From positions 62,001 through 126,000 of the forward strand of contig JAEPRB010000058.1 in the NCBI GenBank assembly GCA_016758965.1: a stretch of 64,000 nt of DNA. The letters run 5' to 3'. The stretch comes from Circinella minor. Lineage: Eukaryota; Mucoromycota; Mucoromycetes; Mucorales; Lichtheimiaceae. Positions 36,564 to 49,017 of the stretch are shown piece after piece (the first letter of the stretch is position 1; every line of letters begins with the position of its first letter). A program made the translations under genes and the position numbers. The notes under the pieces are model-generated. The model saw nothing but the letters and a program-made list of their open reading frames with translations, was not told where the DNA came from and made no database searches.

Positions 36564-37536
36564 TTATTGAATCACTCTATTTGGTGATATAATGCAATTA
36601 ATTTTTTGATCTGTTGGTTCAACAGGAATTCTTCCAGCTTCGAGTAATTGAGCAGAAAGTGCAAGTCCCACTAGTAAATGAATAGAAAAAGATTAATTTT
36701 TGACATTAAGGAACTATATATATATATATATTACCTGTTTTTGGAGGCTCTTGTTGATGTTCCACAGCCCATTCATTACATTTTCGTAAATATTTATCAT
36801 AATAACTAAATTATATATATTTCATGTTAATAATCAAAAAATAATAGTTATTTAATTTATAAACTTACCCTTTACCATGTCCAATACGATTATGTTCTGT
36901 ATCAAAAGCCATTGCTGGAACAATAATTAAATCTAATCCTTCTTTTTCTAAAGCTAAAGGAAAAGGGGGGGGGGATTTTTTATGAGTTACAATATTATTT
37001 TATGCAGTTTAAAAATTTACCTTTTTCCATTACTTGCTCATGCGATGGTTCAGGAATATTCCACTTATTTACAGGTAATGCTAAATATTCTTCCCATGAT
37101 TTTATCTTGACCATTTCCATAGCATCTTTAGTCCAACGTGGCACATAGCATGATTTATCTAATTTAGAAGAAAAAAATCAATATCTCAAATACTTTATAT
37201 CTAATTTTTTTTAAAACGTACCAGAATGTAAAATATGATGAATAAGTACACGTGTATCTATTTCACCACTGGGAAGACTAATATAAACACTAACATTACG
37301 ACTAGAACGATATGCTTCAAGATTAAACAGTTTTTGAAGTACTTGTTCAGCTAGAATTTAAAAATAGAAATGTTATTTGGGTAATCTCTCATTTTTAATA
37401 TTTTTTTTTTTACTACAGCCATTAAAAATATAATTCATTTACATTCACTAGCAATAGTAGCTTTTGTAACAGAACCAAGTGTAGTTTTTAATTCCTTGCG
37501 TAATGCACGTTTCAAAGTAACAAGTGTTGAACCCAT
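36564..37536 (-). CDS. FAU1: 5-formyltetrahydrofolate cyclo-ligase
   Basis: Six exons (37443-37536, 37222-37350, 37021-37158, 36869-36953, 36735-36805, 36564-36670) encode 207 aa. The N-terminal helix LKRALRKELKTTLGSVTKAT carries the substrate-clamp Arg/Lys residues, followed by VSVYISLPSGEIDTRVLIHH and CYVPRW. The nucleotide-binding signature AMAFDTEHNRIGHGKGYYDKYL spans the exon 4/5 junction, which supports the splice. The enzyme uses ATP to convert 5-formyl-THF to 5,10-methenyl-THF in one-carbon metabolism, in cytosol or mitochondria. The size (about 200 aa) is normal. The 3' ends of this gene and SEC24 converge with about 285 bp between. Splicing is well supported by frame and motif continuity. 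Confidence 0.93.
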
Positions 37537-38570
37537 CTTTTTTTTCAAATATGTTGTTATATATGTAAAAAGTAACACAAGCAGCAAAAAAAAAAATCCG
37601 AGCGGATCTGAACCGTCAGTTTGCATCTTTGTTTTCACAACCGTTTATGTTAATATATATATATAGGGAATACCTTACTTTTACAACAGCAACAACAAAA
37701 TTTGTTGCTACTCAACCCTTTATATATATATATATGTTGCTAACAAGGTAATATACCCTGGATACAGTATGATGTGACTATGTGTATGTTGATCTGAATG
37801 ACAAAATCGCACAAGTTACGTATTACGTAGAATATATTATTATTTACGTCAATAATTGTTAGCTAAATCACACTAAAGTATGAGTTAATAATATATGTTA
37901 GAATCCTAAAAAAAAACTTATTAAATTATATAAGCGTAACGGGTGAACATTCTCATTAAATTTACATCTTCTAGTTGTCGAAATACACAAAAAGTTATAT
38001 ATATAATTAATACAGTAAAACTGTTTTATTAACGAAATCCCTCCTTTACGTATTTACGTAAATATTTGTTTTCAATTGGCAATATAATAAATCATCAATG
38101 GTGAAGATATACTTTTAAAAGATATCATTCAATATATAATAATGCGGTAAATGTTTCTTCTACTCAAAATGTATGAATATGTTCTAAAAGTAATTTCATT
38201 CTTTCATATGTTTGTACCTGATAGTGAACTAAGGTACTAAGGTACATAAAAATAACTCCCACTACTACTTGAAACAGGTAATACGTCATTGGACTTCTAA
38301 ATAAGGAAATCAAAAAGTCTACCCATGCTTTTGATTCTTATCATATATTAAAACTTTAATGTTTTTTTTATAGATATGTAATAATCTTTTTATGGACTCT
38401 TTGAATTAATAAACAATAATGATAATAATAGTCAATCTTAAATAATAAAGACATAACACATTTTGATAATTTAGGGGTTAAAAAAAAGGTTACCAAATTT
38501 TAATTATTGATACAAATAGTCACACCTTTGTGATATAACCCAACAAAAAATCTACTTTTTTTTTTTTTTT

Positions 38571-38615
<45 letters not shown>

Positions 38616-38674
38616 TTTTTTTTTTATTTCTTTCTTTTTTTTTGATAATTTTATACACTTGAAAAAAATAAATA
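37537..38674. other. Divergent intergenic region
   Basis: This lies between the cyclo-ligase gene and the BAG6-like gene. It holds a tandem ACTAAGGT/ACTAAGGTAC repeat at about 38229-38245 and the TC microsatellite described separately. No gene was seen. Confidence 0.45.
38577..38607 (+). repeat. (TC)n microsatellite in the BAG6-like gene leader
   Basis: About 15 TC units lie between two poly-T tracts, ending roughly 67 bp before the ATG at 38675. The position suggests core promoter or 5' UTR. Pyrimidine-rich tracts are common upstream of fungal start sites, but the length here is unusual for the window. Confidence 0.85.
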
Positions 38675-40927
38675 ATGTCTGCCGACTCATCGAACAATCC
38701 GTCATCAGAACAAGCAACATCCAATGACGTTAATATGCCTTCAGATATTCCATCCACTGTCATGGCATTACGTATAAAATCATTAGAACAACAAACTAAG
38801 CCAGTCACCATTTCTCGAGATGCTTCTGTATTGGACCTTAAAGGAGCAGTACAAAATGCGTTTCAAGTAGAAAGTGGTAGACAACGACTTATTTTTCAAG
38901 GAAAAGTTCTAAAAGATGAAAAGAATTTAACGGATTATGGTAAATCTATATTAAAACCTTTTTATACATATTTTATTATTATTATTATTATTTTTTCGTT
39001 TATAATACATATTTACTTTTCCCACCCAGCTCCAACCCTATTTCCATCCCCTCTCTGTCTACTTCTTTTCTCCGCCTTCTCCGGAAAAAGAGTATATATT
39101 TATTATTGCTAGAAAAGAAAAAAAAAATGACTAATATATGTATTATAAAACAATGTATAGCAAACCTCGATAATGGAAAAGTCGTTCATTTGGTGGTACG
39201 CCCGGCTGATGTGCCGCAGAATACACAAAATGGTAGGTTGGGATCACATATAGGGGGTAATGATTATATTTATGAGCATAATAGACGAACCTCGTCCTCA
39301 AAGCAGCAATACGAATCGGCGGACGTTTGCCCGAGGAATTCCATTTTCACGATTGTTCCCTATGGGTGGTAGACAACCAGCCATGGAAGGATACACGTTT
39401 ATTACTTTAGATGTTGGTGATCCGGGTCACGTAAGTTATATTTTTTTTTTGAATCACTCTGAATCATTAAAATAAAAATAAAAACTAAGAATGATGTCAT
39501 TTTTTTTATATATAGCATCTTTCTTCTTTAATGGATGGCCTGGCTGGGAACTTGTTCCCTTCACCAAATCTTGGAACTCCTCCACGTCCTGGAACTGGTG
39601 CTGATAATACAAATGGCAATGTTAGTCGATCATCGGTAAGTTAAAATCATGATAACTGATGAGGTTTTTTTTTTACAATGGGATGTGTATGAATAATACA
39701 TGAAGATCCATTTAAAAGACTATAATTTCATTGAAACTGACAAATTATTATTATTTATATATATAAAGACTTCTCAGACCAGTAACCGAAACGATACACG
39801 TACACAAGATACTTCCACTGCAACAAGCTCAAGCAGTAATAGTAATATTCCATCAAGATCACCATTTGAATTTACTTTGGGTCCTCGAAGCGCATCAGAT
39901 CTTGGATCATCTACTCCTTCTGATATTCGTTCTGCAACAGGTGTTCCATTCCCGGTAATTAGCTTATATATATTTATAATCATAGTTGATCGATTTATGC
40001 TAAATGACCAATACAATTATATAATTTATAGCCATCTGTAGAAGTTCGATTGATGCGTACAATGAGTTGTATGAGAAATGTGAGAACCATACTTGATACA
40101 CCTTCTGATCAAAGTAAGTGTTTTTTTGAAAGGAAAAAAAATATATCACTATCCAAAACCTTTCTTTTTTTATTAACCGTTCATTATTCGCTTTTTTTTT
40201 ATTTATGATAGATATTAGTGGTATTACGACTGCATCGTCAACATCACCTGAACAGAATCAAGAAATAAGATCTCGTCTTCGAAATAGTGGAAATAGTCAA
40301 ACAGCAGCTGTTGGAATGGTATTGGATGAATTGGCAACACTTATGACAGATGTTGTACCTCGTTTACGTGAAATGTCTGAAGCTTTAAGAGCTGGTGATC
40401 GATCTCCAAATGCAGAGGTACATTAATAAGAGAACTCTTTTTTCTTTTTCTTTTTTTTTTTACTTATTTACCCAAATTCTTCTTTGTTTTTTTAGGAAAA
40501 TGTTCAATTGTATCGTAGAGTTTTACGTACAGCACGTGTTGTTCAAGGCATGAGTCTTATCAATCACTTTTTGGGATCGGTATTGGGAGCAGCAGATATT
40601 AGTCCATCACGTAGATCACGTACTCGAACACCAGGTTCACCATCTACTGGCAACTCTCCTTCTGCGAATACATCTAATACGACAACTACACAAGGTGAAT
40701 CTACTGATGCCAATACATCGAATTTGACAACTGATGAAAATAAAACTGAAGGTCAAAATAATAAACCATCTACCTCATCATCAGCATCATCATCTTCGGC
40801 AACCATAGCAACCAATGTGGATACAAATGATGAAAGTACTCGAGGTACTAAACGGAAACATGAAGAAGAAAACGATACATCATCATCACCAGCACAAGAT
40901 AAAGGCAAACGTCGTGAAACAAAGTGA
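38675..40927 (+). CDS. BAG6/Scythe-like ubiquitin-domain protein
   Basis: Eight exons (38675-38939, 39161-39232, 39285-39430, 39516-39635, 39769-39954, 40032-40113, 40212-40417, 40496-40927) encode 502 aa. Residues about 30-105 form a ubiquitin-like domain with RQRLIFQGKVLKDEKNLTDY, completed after a 221-nt intron by NLDNGKVVHLVVRP, closely like the BAG6 UBL. A helical region (about 265-385) includes VRLMRTMSCMRNVRTIL, MVLDELATLMTDVVPRLREM and LYRRVLRTARVVQGM and may correspond to the BAG6 central domain. The tail is Ser/Thr-rich and ends with a bipartite NLS-like KRKH..KGKRR. BAG6 chaperones exposed hydrophobic segments for tail-anchored insertion or degradation. Exon 5 uses an AAG acceptor. 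A generic UBL shuttle factor is the alternative. Confidence 0.75.
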
Positions 40928-41259
40928 TTTTGAAGGAAGAATCTCAAGTTGGAGAGCTGTATACCAAAAAAAAATCAATCAAAAAATAATAACAATATTA
41001 ATACACTCATTCATTCACTTACAAAACCTTTCATAACAAAACAAACACACACACACACATATATAATGCAACACCTTAAGAATTGCGAAATAAGAAAAAA
41101 AAATACAAAAAAAACCGCAATAATAATATAGTTAACAAAATATACACACAATTTTTCAAATCAAATCAAATCAAATAATAATCCAGTCAATCCACATACA
41201 AACCCATATACAAAAATAATAATAATATATCGATATAAACTTATTATTTTATTTTTTAA
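40928..41259. other. Convergent 3' flanks
   Basis: About 330 bp lie between the stop codons of the BAG6-like and CWC27 genes. It is A-rich on the plus strand, with (CA)n at 41047-41060 and tandem AAATC units at about 41157-41175. It presumably holds both polyadenylation sites. Confidence 0.5.
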
Positions 41260-43330
41260 CTATCGTCTTTTGTGAGAATAATCATCTCGAGATCTTTTTC
41301 TGTCATCTCTTCTTCTATCATCCCTTCTTCTTCTATTATGATCATCATGATCATCATCTCTATGATCCCTTTCTCTTTTTCGAAATGCTTGACCTAAATG
41401 ATTTTGTTTTCCTTTTATTTTATCACGTTCTTGTTGTTCTGCTTCTGCTTTACGTACACGTGGATCAATAACAAGATAATCATCTACTGATTCTGTACGT
41501 TCCATTGATCCTTTTCCTTTTTTATCTTTCTCAAAAACAAGTTTATGTGACATCCATCCATCATCTATTTCTTCTTCTTCATTATTATTTTGATCTAAAC
41601 TTGTATCACGACATGATTCACATCCTGGAACAAGATGTAATTTACATGGGGGTAATTCTTTTTTTTTCTTTTCAGTTGTAGTGGATGATGGTTTTGCTGT
41701 AGATAATTTTTGTTGAAAAGCTAATAATTTTGAAAATGTCTAATATATATTTTTTTATCATTATTCTGCTTCTGTAAAAGGGTTCAAGGAGGGGGGGAGG
41801 GAACTTAACTTACATCATTATCACCTTCACCTCTTCGTTTACGTTCTTTTAAACCTCCTACATCAGCAGCACCTCTTCGAGCATATTTTTGTCGTTGTTG
41901 TTCAATTAATGATATTTTTTTCTTTTTCTTTTCTTTATCATCTTTTCGTCCTTCACGTTCATCACGACGATCTTGTTCCATTTGACGAATATCATTTTTA
42001 AGCTTTTCTATTTCACTTTGATGTGAACTAAATAAATATATAAGTCATTTTTTGTTTACTTTAAATAAAGGTTGTCTTCCCACTCATGTTGCATTTCTTT
42101 TTTTTTTTTTTTTTTTTTTTACCTTGATTCCTCGTTTTTAACTTTACTTTCATTTTCTTTTTTAATTTCTTTTATATTATCCATAGGTAACGATGGTGAC
42201 GATTCCATAGATTCGATTTTCTCATTCTTTCTTAAATCAGTTATAGGAGGTGATAATTCAGTAGAAGATATTTTTTTCTCTTCAGGTAAAAAATCATAAC
42301 TACTACTTTTTTTATTCTTTTTATCATCTTTTGGAATCATTTCTTCAGCTTCTTCACCAAAAGATAATAAATTTAATTGTCTATAATTAAAGTTTTTTTT
42401 TAGTTTATTTTGATAATTAACATTTATCAACCCTCCCAAATCTATTAAAACTTACTTTTTTTCTTTTTTCTTCTTCTTTTTAGCTTCTAATTCGGCTTGT
42501 TTTTGTTTTTCAAGTGCTCGAGCTAATTTTTTTTCACGTTTTGTAATTCTTGGTACAATATCATCAAATGGATTTAATACAATTTCAGTAGATTTGATAC
42601 GTGGTGGATATAAAGGTCTTTCATTTGCATCTGTATCCATTTCACTCATTTTAAGAACATTATAAATAGTATCACCAGCTATCTAATAAATAAATATATC
42701 CAATGGATCAATGAATATCATATGAAAACTCTTTTTTAATCTATAAATTTCTATCTTACTCTTCCAAAAAGTGTATGTGTTCGTGTCAATTCTTCTGTTG
42801 TATCCAATGTAATAAAAAATTGACTTCCTTGTTCTCCATCACCCATATTTGCCATACCAACAAGACCACGTCTATTAAATCGTAATCGTGAATGATATTC
42901 ATTTGGAAATTCTTCGTCTTCATAAATGGATTCACCACCTATATTATAATTTATATAGTTTATTAATCCTTAATAGATTGCTTATTTTTTGTAGCCTTTT
43001 CAAAAATGAATAATTATTTACTGTACCTTGACCAGTTCCTGATGGATCACCACCTTGCATAATAAAATTGGGTACAATACGATGAAAAATAGTATTATCA
43101 TAATAACCTTCCATACAAAGTTGAATAAAATTACGTGATGCTTTAGGAGTTTCTTTACACCATAATTCAATTTCTACATCACCAGCAGTTGTATGTAAAA
43201 TGACCTTGCCACTAAAAAAAAATATTTCAAATAATTAATAATTGATTTAGTTATTTTTTTTTTTTGAAGAGAGAGAAGGGGTTTTGCCCAATTACTTTGT
43301 GTGTGGCTCCAAGGCATAAATATTTGACAT
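41260..43330 (-). CDS. CWC27: Spliceosome-associated cyclophilin CWC27
   Basis: Seven exons (43296-43330, 43027-43211, 42760-42938, 42456-42682, 42123-42380, 41814-42027, 41260-41739) encode 525 aa. MSNIYALEPHTNGKVILHTT starts the cyclophilin domain (residues 1-170), with FHRIVPNFIMQGGDPSGTGQ and MANMGDGEQGSQFFITL. The catalytic-site residues differ little from canonical cyclophilins in what I can see. Lys/Glu-rich coiled coils follow, and the C-terminus has the family mark CKLHLVPGCESCRD, then a hydrophilic region ending in an Arg/Asp-rich tail (RRRRDDRRRDDRKRSRDDYS). CWC27 joins the activated spliceosome with CWC22. Yeast Saccharomyces has a much shorter homologue; length here resembles the human protein. 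Nuclear location is expected. Confidence 0.94.
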
Positions 43331-43642
43331 TTTGTATTATACTTTGTCTTAAAAAAAAAATCAGTATTCCCTCTTAATTTTTGAACGTTATTCAAAAACT
43401 TGCGGAGGTAAATTTTTTGCTATAAGCTATTAAATTGGGAAGGTGAGGATATTATTTCATATTTTGAACAAGCTCATAATATCAGTAGATTAGTATTATA
43501 TTATATTAAAAATAAAAATTTATTCATAAATCTAAAAACAAGGTATATAAAGAAAAAACAAAGAAAAATGTGGATAATATATATTTATATCACTATTAAC
43601 AACTTAATGTAACTCTAATTTAAAATAATTTCTCTAATATTT

Positions 43643-45280
43643 TTACAATAAATCATCTTCTTCGTCATCAACTTCTTCAGCTTTGCGTTCTGAACGAACT
43701 CTTTCAAAACAGTTTTCAACTTCCTTATTCCAATTTGTACAAAGAATAATAATCCATTCAACACCACCGACAAGGAACAAAGCAACACATTGGCCTACCC
43801 ATAAACCAGCTAAACCAAAATCATGTTGAAAAGCAAGATAGATACCCAAAGGTAAAGCCAAAATATAATAACTAATGAGATTGACAACGGCACCTAAATG
43901 TTGATTCCCCATACCACGTAACGATCCACCACAAGATCCTGCAACACCGTCAGCAATTTGGAAAGCAGCTACCCAAGGTAAAACATCACCCACTAGGTCC
44001 ACCACAGATTCTTCATCAGAGAATAGATAACCAAATGAATCTCGAACAATCAACATAATAATCATAATTACAATACCAACGGAAGCTGCTAAGGTGGCAC
44101 TGAGATTGGCAGAATATTTAGCACCTACGGGCCAAGCGCTACCCAGCAAGTTACCAACACGATTTGAAGTAGCAATAGAAATACCAAATGGAACTGTATT
44201 GAGTACTTGATCGGTTGTCATGATAACACTTTGAGCAGCTAATGAAGTAGTACCAAGACGTCCTGCTGCCAAGGCGACAATTTCAAAAGCAACCCATTCT
44301 GTACCCACCATTAAAATACCTGGACCCACCAATTTAAGAAATGGACCCCAATTTTGAAGTGCACGACAACTGAAACCACCCCATGCAGCAGCACCATCCA
44401 CAAAAAAGATATAACACACCAGTAAAATGAACATGAGCCAATAGATAATAGAAGTTGCAATAGGTGCACCAATAAATCCAAAGTTCCATTTCCAAACGAA
44501 TAAATAATTAAGACCCAAATTGAGTGGAGAACAGATTAAAAGGACATAAGTACCGGCGTGCATAATTCCTTGAGCTTGAAGATATTTTTTAGTAGCCTCA
44601 AAACAAATATAGGCTGGTGCACCTATTATCAAGATTTGCCCCACATACAAAAAAAGCAAATAAATTAGTGAGTGTTTTATATGTAGTACATACATTTTTA
44701 CGTATATAGAAGCAATAACTAACCTGCAATAAGATATCTTAAAAACACTTGGGTCATTTGACTTAAGAGTACTTCTTGACCAAGGGAAAGTAAAACGGGT
44801 TCGACAAAAAACCAGAGTACAGCAATAGGAATAAATAAAATAAGAAGTACAAGGTAAGCACGTTGTAAAAGAATACCTACTTCATGTGGATTATCAGATG
44901 CAGTCCAAGATTGTGAACAAAGTGTATCTAAATAAAAAATTATTATTAATATTAATACAGTTATAATCATTAACATTTTTTTTGAAATAAATATTACCAA
45001 GTGCAGTAGAACCTCCTAAGGCTAAAACCCATCCAGTAACCATGGCAAACATAAAAGCAAAAGCAGAAGCTGCTAATTCTTCAGCACCCAGTCGACCCAC
45101 AATTAAAACACAACCCGTTTGTAATGAATTTTGTAACATATAAGCCAAAATGACAGGAATGGATGTTTTTGTGAGTATCCATAATTCTTTGGTTATATTT
45201 GGAGTAGTAAAATTAAGACGATAATCTTTTTTATTTGAAAGGATAGGACGTGTTTCATCGTCAGGAAGTGAAATTGTCAT
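43643..45280 (-). CDS. MATE-family multidrug/toxin efflux transporter
   Basis: Three exons (44998-45280, 44724-44927, 43643-44622) encode 488 aa. The junctions restore MATE motifs: ALGGSTALDTLCSQSW across intron 1 and RYLIAGAPAYICFEATKKYL across intron 2, which excludes the apparent Met upstream of exon 3. Twelve TM segments are expected from the hydrophobic pattern in two repeated halves. Other visible marks are PVILAYMLQNSLQ in TM1, MVGTEWVAFEIVALAAGRLG, and GGSLRGMGNQHLGAVVNLISYY. The C-terminus is acidic (EEVDDEEDDLL). Fungal relatives such as yeast Erc1 export organic cations or toxic compounds coupled to H+ or Na+; substrate here is unknown. The donor of exon 2 is GTTAGT. Confidence 0.92.
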
Positions 45281-45951
45281 ATTTTGTTTGTTTGTTTTTT
45301 TAATATAAGGAAGAAATGAGATAAGATATTTGTGTACGACCAGGAAAAAAAAAACAAAACAAAAAAAAAAAGTATGAAAATAAAGGATTTTTTTATTTAT
45401 GAAAAATAAAATATATAATTTATAAGTTAGTATAAAGAAATATAAATGCCGATTTTAGAAAGAGAAAACAAATCTGTGCGTTTTACGTAAAAAAAAAGGA
45501 GCAATTTGATATTGATATTGATATTGATATGATAGATAAAAAGAGGTTTGGGGGGGGACGTGATAAATATACTTTTTATTACTTGATATTTATTATTATT
45601 ATATTCCGCATAATCAACTTGTAAAAACCCAATTTTGTCAAAAAGTTTTACGTTAAAGAAAACCAAAAGATAAGAACTTTTGTCGTTTTGAAATAACATG
45701 AATTGGACCTATAAGAAGGTTATTATTATCAATTATCTTATTTTAATTCCAGCATATCTCTTTTTTTTTTTTTACCATCCCCCGCTAATCCTTATTTCTT
45801 TTTCGGTAACTTTTCCAATAGATTAACTTTGACAATCCACTATAAAATAAAACAATCTCGCATAAAAAAAAAAGTGTTGTCTTATTATTTAAAACCGACA
45901 CTTTTTTTCTTTTCATTTCTGTTCCTTCAATTAAATAATAATAATATTATA
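45281..45951. other. Divergent intergenic region
   Basis: Shared upstream region of the MATE and permease genes. It includes four TTGATA units (45506-45530) and a G run at 45550-45557. The 90-aa minus ORF here is low-complexity and is not supported. Confidence 0.45.
45506..45530 (+). repeat. (TTGATA)4 tandem repeat
   Basis: Four perfect hexamer units lie in the region between the divergent MATE and permease genes. The reverse complement is TATCAA, so it carries GATA cores on the plus strand. The GATA cores could bind GATA factors, but this is speculation. Confidence 0.8.
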
Positions 45952-47562
45952 ATGTCAAATGATCAGCAACAACCTATACAACTTGAAAAAGCTTCTTTTG
46001 AATTTTTAGAAGAAGATGCACAAAAACTTGCTGCTTTAGGTTATAAACAAGAATTTAAACGTGAATTTAATTCACTGTCATTATTTTGTTTTGCATTTAG
46101 TATGATGGGTGTATTGGCTTCCGTTTCTGCTAGTATAAACTTTCCAATGTCTCATGGTGGTCCTGTCAGTATGGTTTGGGGTTGGTACGTAAGAAGAGAA
46201 GAAAAAAAAATATTTTCAACAAGAAATAATACAGTATCATAAATATTATTTTAGTTAATATAATGCAATTTATACCCTATTAATAACTTTTTTTTTCTGT
46301 TTTGTTTTGTTAATTAGGTTAACAGCAGCTAGTTTTGTTATGCCAGGTAAATCTCATTGTTTTTTTAAAACATATCACACACATCAAAATATAAATAATA
46401 AAGGATAACTAATAAGCCCAATATATATATATATATATATATATAGTTGCACTTATGCTTGCCGAATTATGTTCATCAATGCCGACAACAGGGGGTCTCT
46501 ACTATTTTGCAGCCAAATTATCAATGCGATCTGATAAAGATCTCGGTTGGATGCCACTGGTCGTATGGTTCACTGCTTGGGTTAATGTAGTTGGAAATGT
46601 AGCTCTCGTAGCATCCATTGATTGGAGTTTAACACAAATGGTTTTTGCTTGGATCACACTCGTTACTGATGGTGCCTTTGTTCCTACGTTTGAACAAACA
46701 CTTGGCTTATACTTTGCTTTTCTCGTTTTACATGGTATCATTGGATCACTTCCTACAAAAATTTTGGCTGCTATTAACAACTTTTATGTCTTACTGAACC
46801 TGGTGGCTACTGTGGTCGTCATTGTTTGTTTATATGCTTTGCCTTCCAAACGTAATTCGGCTTCCTATGTCTTTACGCATTACGACAACGCATATTCTGG
46901 ATGGAATGATGGATTTTCTTATATTCTTGGTATGCTAAATGCTATGTGGACACTTTGCGGCTATGGTGCATGTTGTAATATCGCAGAAGAATGTAGAGAT
47001 GCTGCTCGTGCAGGTCCACGCGCTATTATTACATCTGTTATCTCTACTGTCATTGCTGGTTGGCTAATTTTACTCGCAGCTACTTTCGCTGTCACTGATC
47101 TTGACGCTGCTTTGAATTCGGATTTTGGTATGCCAATGATTCAAATTATGTATACGTCCTGTGGTAAACCCGCTACACTTGGTTTATGGATGCTGGTTAT
47201 TCTTGTTCAACTTTTTACAGGTTCATCTGCTGTTATTGCTACCTCGCGTGTCATTTTTGCATTTTCTCGTGATGGTGGCTTACCTTTTTCTCGTTGGTGG
47301 AGTATTGTTAATTCATACACTCAAACACCTATTAATGCCGTTTGGCTTAATGTTCTTGGTTCTGCATTACTTGGACTTTTGGGCTTTATTGATCAAGCTG
47401 CATTAGATGCTATATTTAATTTGGTATGCTATTCTTTCTATATATGATTATTTACAGTATAAATGATAAAAACAACAATGATAGTCCAATATATAACAAC
47501 TGTGCTGAAGATGCACTTGTCTGTTTTATATTTCTCCCCCTCTCCCTCTGTCTCCCTCTTTC

Positions 47563-47594
<32 letters not shown>

Positions 47595-48138
47595 ACAAAA
47601 CTAAACAATAACATTATATTCTGATTACATATAAAACAATAATAATTTAGGCTTCGATTGGTATCTATATAGCATATGGTATTCCCATCTTTTGTCGTAT
47701 CACAGTTGGTCGACATCGATTTGAACCTGGTCCATTCCATCTTGGGCGATGGTCAACTGTTATTGGATCCATCGCATGTGCATGGACTTGTTTTATCGTT
47801 GTTTCATTTCTTTTGTAAGTTTTTTTTAAGACGATTGTATATGCTTATAGTTCATATGCTTACTTTTTTCTAATTTTTTTTTTAAATTTAATAGTCCATA
47901 TGAAAAGCCAGTAACCAGTACCAATATGAATTATGCTGTTGTTGTGCTTGGTGCAATTATTACTTTTGCAGGAGTTTGGTTTGCTGTGGATGCTCGCAAA
48001 TGGTTTAAGGGACCACGTATGACGATCGACAACGATATACTCAATGCTGTTTCAGTAGAAGCAAGTTCTACAACACAAACAGAAGATTGTTCTTTTATGT
48101 TTGAAGCCAAGGACGAAAAGTTTATAACAAAAGCTTAA
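45952..48138 (+). CDS. APC-family amino acid / GABA permease
   Basis: Five exons (45952-46184, 46318-46346, 46447-47423, 47651-47814, 47895-48138) encode 548 aa with about 12 TM helices. The start MSNDQQQPIQ at 45952 is preferred because upstream in-frame codons are compositionally intronic or UTR-like. The N-terminal KLAALGYKQEFKREFNSLSLFCFAFSMMG segment, LAELCSSMPTTGGLYYFAAKLS and MWTLCGYGACCNIAEECRDAARAGPRAI are classic for the ACT/GABA-permease subgroup (yeast Uga4, Bio5, Hnm1). A plasma-membrane or vacuolar H+-coupled transporter is expected, and the substrate cannot be read from sequence. Exon 2 is 29 nt. It is divergent from the MATE gene with about 670 bp between. Confidence 0.93.
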
Positions 48139-49017
48139 AAGAAAAAACAATAGTGTATTTCTTCTCTTTCTTTACGTATCATCAGTTGATTATTTTGTCT
48201 TACTGCTGGAACCTTTTATTTCCTCTCCCTCCCCAAGTCTTGTATATCTATCATTATTTCATATATATTTTTTAAACCACTACCAACCATCACCAATCAA
48301 TTAATTACCTACAACGTTCCACTCCTGGTTTTTTTCTGTATAATATCTACCCTTCTCTCCCTCCACTTCTAATTTCATCACTATACTAAACATTATCTAT
48401 ATGATGGTTTAGAGAGATGTTACTTGTAATATATAACTTTATTATAAAAAAATAAACTTTTATTAGATTCGTTTCCATGAAATTCTTTTCCATTTTTAGT
48501 ATGGATCCTATATCCCCGAATCATGCAATCCTAAAAAAAACAACTTTTTTTTTTGTCCAACTGCACGATACCATTACTCCTTAAAACGAATTTGTATTAT
48601 GTTATTTTCTTAATATATCATTCAAGTTTACAAACGATTAATACTAAAACAAAAACACGAATCAGAAATAAAAAGATCGTACGTTATACTATTGAAATAA
48701 TCAATACGTACTTATATTTGTTTTGTTTTTTTAAAAAAAGAGCTTGGGATTATCCATCTCTTATAATAAAACTGTTGTTCAAAAAGTTTTGATACTCAGT
48801 AATCTACAATGTCAATAAACCTTGTTTATGGTTTCACAAATGTCAGCTTTGATGTTGAGATACACACACGCGCATATTTTTCTTATAACTTTTAACCCCT
48901 TCCCCAGAGAATTGTTTTTTCTTTCTTTCTTTCACGTTTTTATTTTTCTCTCTTTTTCTTTTCATCTCATCACCCTTTTATCTGACTTTAAGAATAATAA
49001 CAACAGCGACAAAAATA
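48139..49017. other. Intergenic, permease 3' flank and WC-2-like promoter
   Basis: AT-rich with pyrimidine runs near 48900-48970, just before the ATG at 49018. No ORF worth supporting. I did not identify convincing light-response elements. Confidence 0.45.

Noticed and set aside
44623..44695. Apparent N-terminal extension of the MATE exon 3 (MYVLHIKHSLIYLLFLYVGQ)
   Set aside because: It lies in the intron. Joining G from exon 2 to GTGCACC restores the family motif AGAPAYICF exactly.
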